The position numbers were made by a program, and so were the translations under genes. Under the pieces are notes generated by a model. That model had not been told where the DNA came from. It saw only the letters and a program-made list of their open reading frames with translations, and did not search any database. Below, one piece after another: positions 61,189 through 64,000 of a DNA stretch of 64,000 nt; position 1 is the first letter of the stretch, and each line of letters starts with the position of its first letter. This DNA comes from Bacteroides sp. AN502(2024) (GTDB lineage: Bacteria; Bacteroidota; Bacteroidia; Bacteroidales; Bacteroidaceae), in the NCBI RefSeq assembly GCF_041227145.1, contig NZ_JBGFSP010000003.1:1674001-1738000 (forward strand). Direction: 5' to 3'.

Positions 61189-61583
61189 ATATTTATACTT
61201 AAGTCAGGTAGAAGATTTTACCGCCCAACTGTATATAGGGTATCCGCCCTCGTTGCGGTAGTCTTGAAGTGTCCGGCGAGTCCATTATGAGTCGAATGGC
61301 AGTGAAACGTTTATGAAGCGTTTGATTCGAGCGTATTTCGATTGATAATAAATGACTTATGTTTTATTTTTATTGAATCAGCCTCAAATTTTGGAACATT
61401 CGTGAAACGTTTACCATCTACCCCAAAGGGGGCAACTTTTCATTCTCATGCAATTCAAAACAGTCACAATCTTCATTTCCTCGAAATTGCAGAGTAAAAG
61501 TGTACGCATAACATCAAGGATGGTTTTTACTGATACTTCTTTTGAGTCCGCATTTTCAACAATCCTTTACTGCAAATTAAAGA
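61189..61583. other. Gene-free stretch with 12-bp direct repeats 100 bp apart
   Basis: No supported gene. GTGAAACGTTTA occurs at 61302-61313 and 61402-61413. ORFs here are short and unlike any family I know. This may be the edge of a lost mobile element. Confidence 0.4.
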
Positions 61584-62942
61584 CTAGTCTAAGAATTCCT
61601 CTACCACATTGGAAATGTTCTGGAAGAACATAACATAGTAAATAGGCATATATATAATCCCATTCTCTATATAGACTTTCTGCTCATTCGATAATACATA
61701 AGCCTTTTTAATATTATACTCATCATTTGACATGAATTTATCCAATGCACTATGAACTGTATAATCTTTGCCTGACTTCACCTCAATGGGAATATTTGAC
61801 AAGTTGTCTGCATCATCTATTAAATAGTCAACCTCTCCGTTTTTCTTGTTATCGTAGTAATATAAATCATATCCGTGAGCCTTTAACTCCTGAGCCACCA
61901 CAGTCTCATAGACTGAGCCGAGGTTTATACTCTTTATATCCGACATCACAGCCTTGATATTATTGCGATAGAATATTCCCGATAAGATGCCTGCATCATT
62001 CAAATAGAGTTTTAACAGGTTCTTACCGCTATTCTCTATCAAAGGATATGCAGGGGTACTGATTGCCTTTACTTCCAATGCTATACCCGCAGAAATGAGG
62101 TAGTCAAACTCATCCAAATAGTCATTAGTTCTTTTCCATTTCTTATCCTCAATATCCTTAATGACAACCCTTTTCTTTTTATTTTCAAGGTTTGATGGTA
62201 TCATATCGAAAATACGGCGTATTTTCAATTTTTTATCATGTTCTTCCTCATATTTAGAAGCGTCAACACCGTATAAATCGTGAGCCTCTTTCTGAATAGA
62301 ACGGAATTCAACCACATTACGACTCTCTACGAATATCTCAACGGCCTTTGGCAGACCGCCAACCAATAAATATTTCCTAAAGAGATCCATCATCTTATCA
62401 TGCATCGTATCAGACAATGCCTGACTGTTCTTGAAACTCTCTCTCATAGCGTCAATAGCAACTTCTCCTACACCATTAGCATATAGAAACTCTTCAAAAT
62501 CCATTGGATACATATGTTGTACATCCAAACTTCCGACAGGAACAGATTGTGTATTCTTCAATGTCACTCCAAGCAGAGAGCCACTAGCAATATAGGTAAA
62601 TCTCTTCTCTTTCATCAAAAACTTAACAAGAGTAAGAAGATGGTCGTAGGCTTGTATCTCATCAATGAACACAAGGGTATTTTCCTTTTCCTTCATTTTG
62701 TCGCCTGCAACAACACTCAAAGCCATATAGAAATCCTTTGTGGTTTTAGCTTCTGCGAAAATTCGGTCACCCAATTTATCCTCTTCCATATTTATTTCAA
62801 TATAGTTAGAGAACATCTTTTCTCCCACATGGCGGACAATGTATGACTTACCTATCTGTCGGGCACCATCAATCAACAGCATCCTATCAGAATCTGATGA
62901 GAGATATTCTTCAATCCGTTTTGTGATTTTTCTGTGTAACAT
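61584..62942 (-). CDS. AAA ATPase with DUF4143 domain
   Basis: An intact 452-residue ATP-binding protein: Walker A MLLIDGARQIGKSYIVRHVG (residues ~21-40), Walker B NTLVFIDEIQAYDHLLTLVK, the sensor FTYIASGSLLGVTL, and FRKYLLVGGLPKAVEIFVES, typical of the AAA_14/DUF4143 group. The C-terminal half is the DUF4143 domain with a PD-(D/E)xK-like end (GEVDYLIDD and NIPIEVKSGKDYTVH). Function is unknown, and the genes are scattered and variable in Bacteroides. It belongs to a different subfamily from the split ATPase at 41.6-44.8 kb. A -7 element lies 22 nt upstream. Confidence 0.9.
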   Translation of the reverse strand: MLHRKITKRIEEYLSSDSDRMLLIDGARQIGKSYIVRHVGEKMFSNYIEINMEEDKLGDRIFAEAKTTKDFYMALSVVAGDKMKEKENTLVFIDEIQAYDHLLTLVKFLMKEKRFTYIASGSLLGVTLKNTQSVPVGSLDVQHMYPMDFEEFLYANGVGEVAIDAMRESFKNSQALSDTMHDKMMDLFRKYLLVGGLPKAVEIFVESRNVVEFRSIQKEAHDLYGVDASKYEEEHDKKLKIRRIFDMIPSNLENKKKRVVIKDIEDKKWKRTNDYLDEFDYLISAGIALEVKAISTPAYPLIENSGKNLLKLYLNDAGILSGIFYRNNIKAVMSDIKSINLGSVYETVVAQELKAHGYDLYYYDNKKNGEVDYLIDDADNLSNIPIEVKSGKDYTVHSALDKFMSNDEYNIKKAYVLSNEQKVYIENGIIYMPIYYVMFFQNISNVVEEFLD

Positions 62943-62963
62943 ATTACTTCCTTTTTGTTAGTG

Positions 62964-62971
62964 CAAAGATA
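62964..62971 (-). promoter_or_regulatory. -7 promoter element for the DUF4143 ATPase
   Basis: Minus-strand TATCTTTG, a perfect TAnnTTTG, 21 nt before the ATG at 62942. Confidence 0.5.
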
Positions 62972-63174
62972 ATACATTTTTCGGTACGAGGTGCGTTTTC
63001 CTATGAAAAGCCACTACGAAAAACAGCGTTTTCGCATAAATGCGCATAGTAAAAAGGTGCGTTTTCTGCAACATCCTCATCGGTTCTTCCGGGAAAAAGC
63101 ACTGGTTGGTTGGGAGTGTAAGGACGAAAATAAAAGAAGGTGCGTAATTTTGAACACACACTCGTGCAGTTCAA

Positions 63175-63190
63175 TTTGACACACCCTCTT
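63175..63190. repeat. Half copy of the GAGGGTGTGTCA terminator arm
   Basis: TTTGACACACCCTCTT is identical to the right arm of the double-stem element at 46509-46608. No opposite arm is found in the 200 bp to the left. It follows the SusD-like gene, so a former terminator may have been cut by an insertion. Confidence 0.5.
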
Positions 63191-63203
63191 CACTTATTCA
63201 TAA

Positions 63204-64000
63204 TTACCAGCCTTTATTCTGACCTAAATTAGGATTCTTATAATACTCTGCCTGTGGTATAGGATATAAGTACATCTTATCATCCCAATTACGTGTTTCA
63301 AGCAATTCTTTCTTATAAACGGGCAAGCCGTTTTCCATGGTGATCTTGATACAGTAAATAGCTTTGGTTTTATCACCGATCTTCCAACGGCGGATATCCC
63401 AGAACCTATGGTCTTCGAATGCAAGTTCCACTCGTCTTTCACGACGAATACTTTCCGTAAACGCCTCGCCGTTTGTTGTAATGGCAGGCATATCGGCAGC
63501 AGCACGCACCTGATTCAGTGCCTCACGTGCAGACAGCGGATGATCATTATCCTTATAATCGGCGTCTTTCCAAGCATCCATTGCTTCCGCATAGTTCAAG
63601 AGAATCTCCGCATAACGGAATATAATAAAATGATGCGGTTTCTTTTTCTCATTGGAAGGAGATAGAGAGACAGTCTCATTCATATACTTCTTCAAATAAT
63701 AACCTGTGGTAGTTGCTCCGGCTTTTCCGGCACCGTCTTTTCCTCCTTCATAAGACTGGATGGTCGAGTTCATCCATGTATCACCGTTACAAAGCACTGT
63801 TTTATAAAATCTCGGGTCCCTGCCTTCATACGGATTCTGCCCTGGTGTAATGTGTTCCCAGTCAAAGTCTTTTCCATCAGTCATCTGGAAGGCATCCACC
63901 AAATTCTGGGTGGGCACGTTGCCCGTATTACCCTTTTCATAACTGATAGGTAAATTGTTTGCTTCAAAATCAAAGCTTTCCCCATTTCTACGTTCAAAAA
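63204..64000 (-). CDS. SusD/RagB-family outer-membrane lipoprotein, C-terminal part (runs off right edge)
   Basis: The last ~265 codons of a SusD-like glycan-binding lipoprotein, continuing past the window edge. The frame is open to 63998 with FERRNGESFDFEANN. Hallmarks are HFIIFRYAEILLNYAEAMDA, SAREALNQVRAAADMPAI, the family motif IRRERRVELAFEDHRFWDIR RWK, and the C-terminal YLYPIPQAEYYKNPNLGQN. SusD pairs with a SusC TonB-dependent transporter encoded upstream, outside the window. Downstream lie only a half terminator and the ATPase, so no further gene of this polysaccharide locus is present here. Confidence 0.93.
   Translation of the reverse strand, partial: FERRNGESFDFEANNLPISYEKGNTGNVPTQNLVDAFQMTDGKDFDWEHITPGQNPYEGRDPRFYKTVLCNGDTWMNSTIQSYEGGKDGAGKAGATTTGYYLKKYMNETVSLSPSNEKKKPHHFIIFRYAEILLNYAEAMDAWKDADYKDNDHPLSAREALNQVRAAADMPAITTNGEAFTESIRRERRVELAFEDHRFWDIRRWKIGDKTKAIYCIKITMENGLPVYKKELLETRNWDDKMYLYPIPQAEYYKNPNLGQNKGW

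Overview
The window looks like a chromosome segment of a Bacteroides of the thetaiotaomicron/ovatus group. The evidence is the TAnnTTTG-type -7 promoter elements in front of many genes, the absence of obvious Shine-Dalgarno sequences, SusD-type, DUF4988 and HU-HIG proteins, and a glycosyltransferase (4590-5381) that matches my memory of BoGT6a of B. ovatus closely. No rRNA, tRNA or CRISPR array was seen.

1-25.3 kb: a surface-glycan locus, most likely the lipooligosaccharide (LOS) cluster. From memory, B. thetaiotaomicron carries its LOS genes next to the same pdxB-purN-acpP-fabF-rnc-pfkA block. The left part (1.3-15 kb) is AT-rich, with units on both strands that often have their own promoters. 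It holds a frameshifted GT8, a GT6 remnant, IS66 debris, an intact GT6 paired with a GT11 fucosyltransferase, several GT2/GT4 genes and two near-identical inverted IS4-family copies, each with its own 9-bp target duplication. The right part (15-25.3 kb) is more orderly. It has an operon GT2 - PLP enzyme - cytidylyltransferase - LicD - GT4 - FkbM methyltransferase, then a WaaP/InaA-like kinase, two GT9 heptosyltransferase-like genes, a GT4 and a DUF4254 protein.

25.4-36.8 kb: housekeeping genes pdxB, purN, acpP-fabF-rnc, pfkA, a GH3-family acyl-adenylase, mnmA and a SNF2 helicase.

36.9-46.6 kb: two DUF4988-type lipoproteins, then an AAA-ATPase gene split by a 2.55-kb element with terminal inverted repeats and a 9-bp target duplication. 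That element has no transposase of its own. It consists of TTGCAGAT-rich inverted arms and a ~22-bp tandem array, and is itself interrupted by an IS3-family element. Conceptual precise excision rejoins the ATPase reading frame. cysS follows.

46.6-56.2 kb: a chondroitin-sulfate operon (GH88, Ser-type sulfatase, PL8 lyase), a DUF3108 protein with an Ig-like lipoprotein, and an HU-HIG DNA-binding protein whose leader carries four copies of an exact 22-bp-period repeat.

56.3-64 kb: an operon of three secreted proteins, a 125-nt nested hairpin, and a graveyard of broken mobile or toxin-antitoxin pieces with an intact DUF4143 ATPase. The 3' part of a SusD-like gene runs off the right edge.
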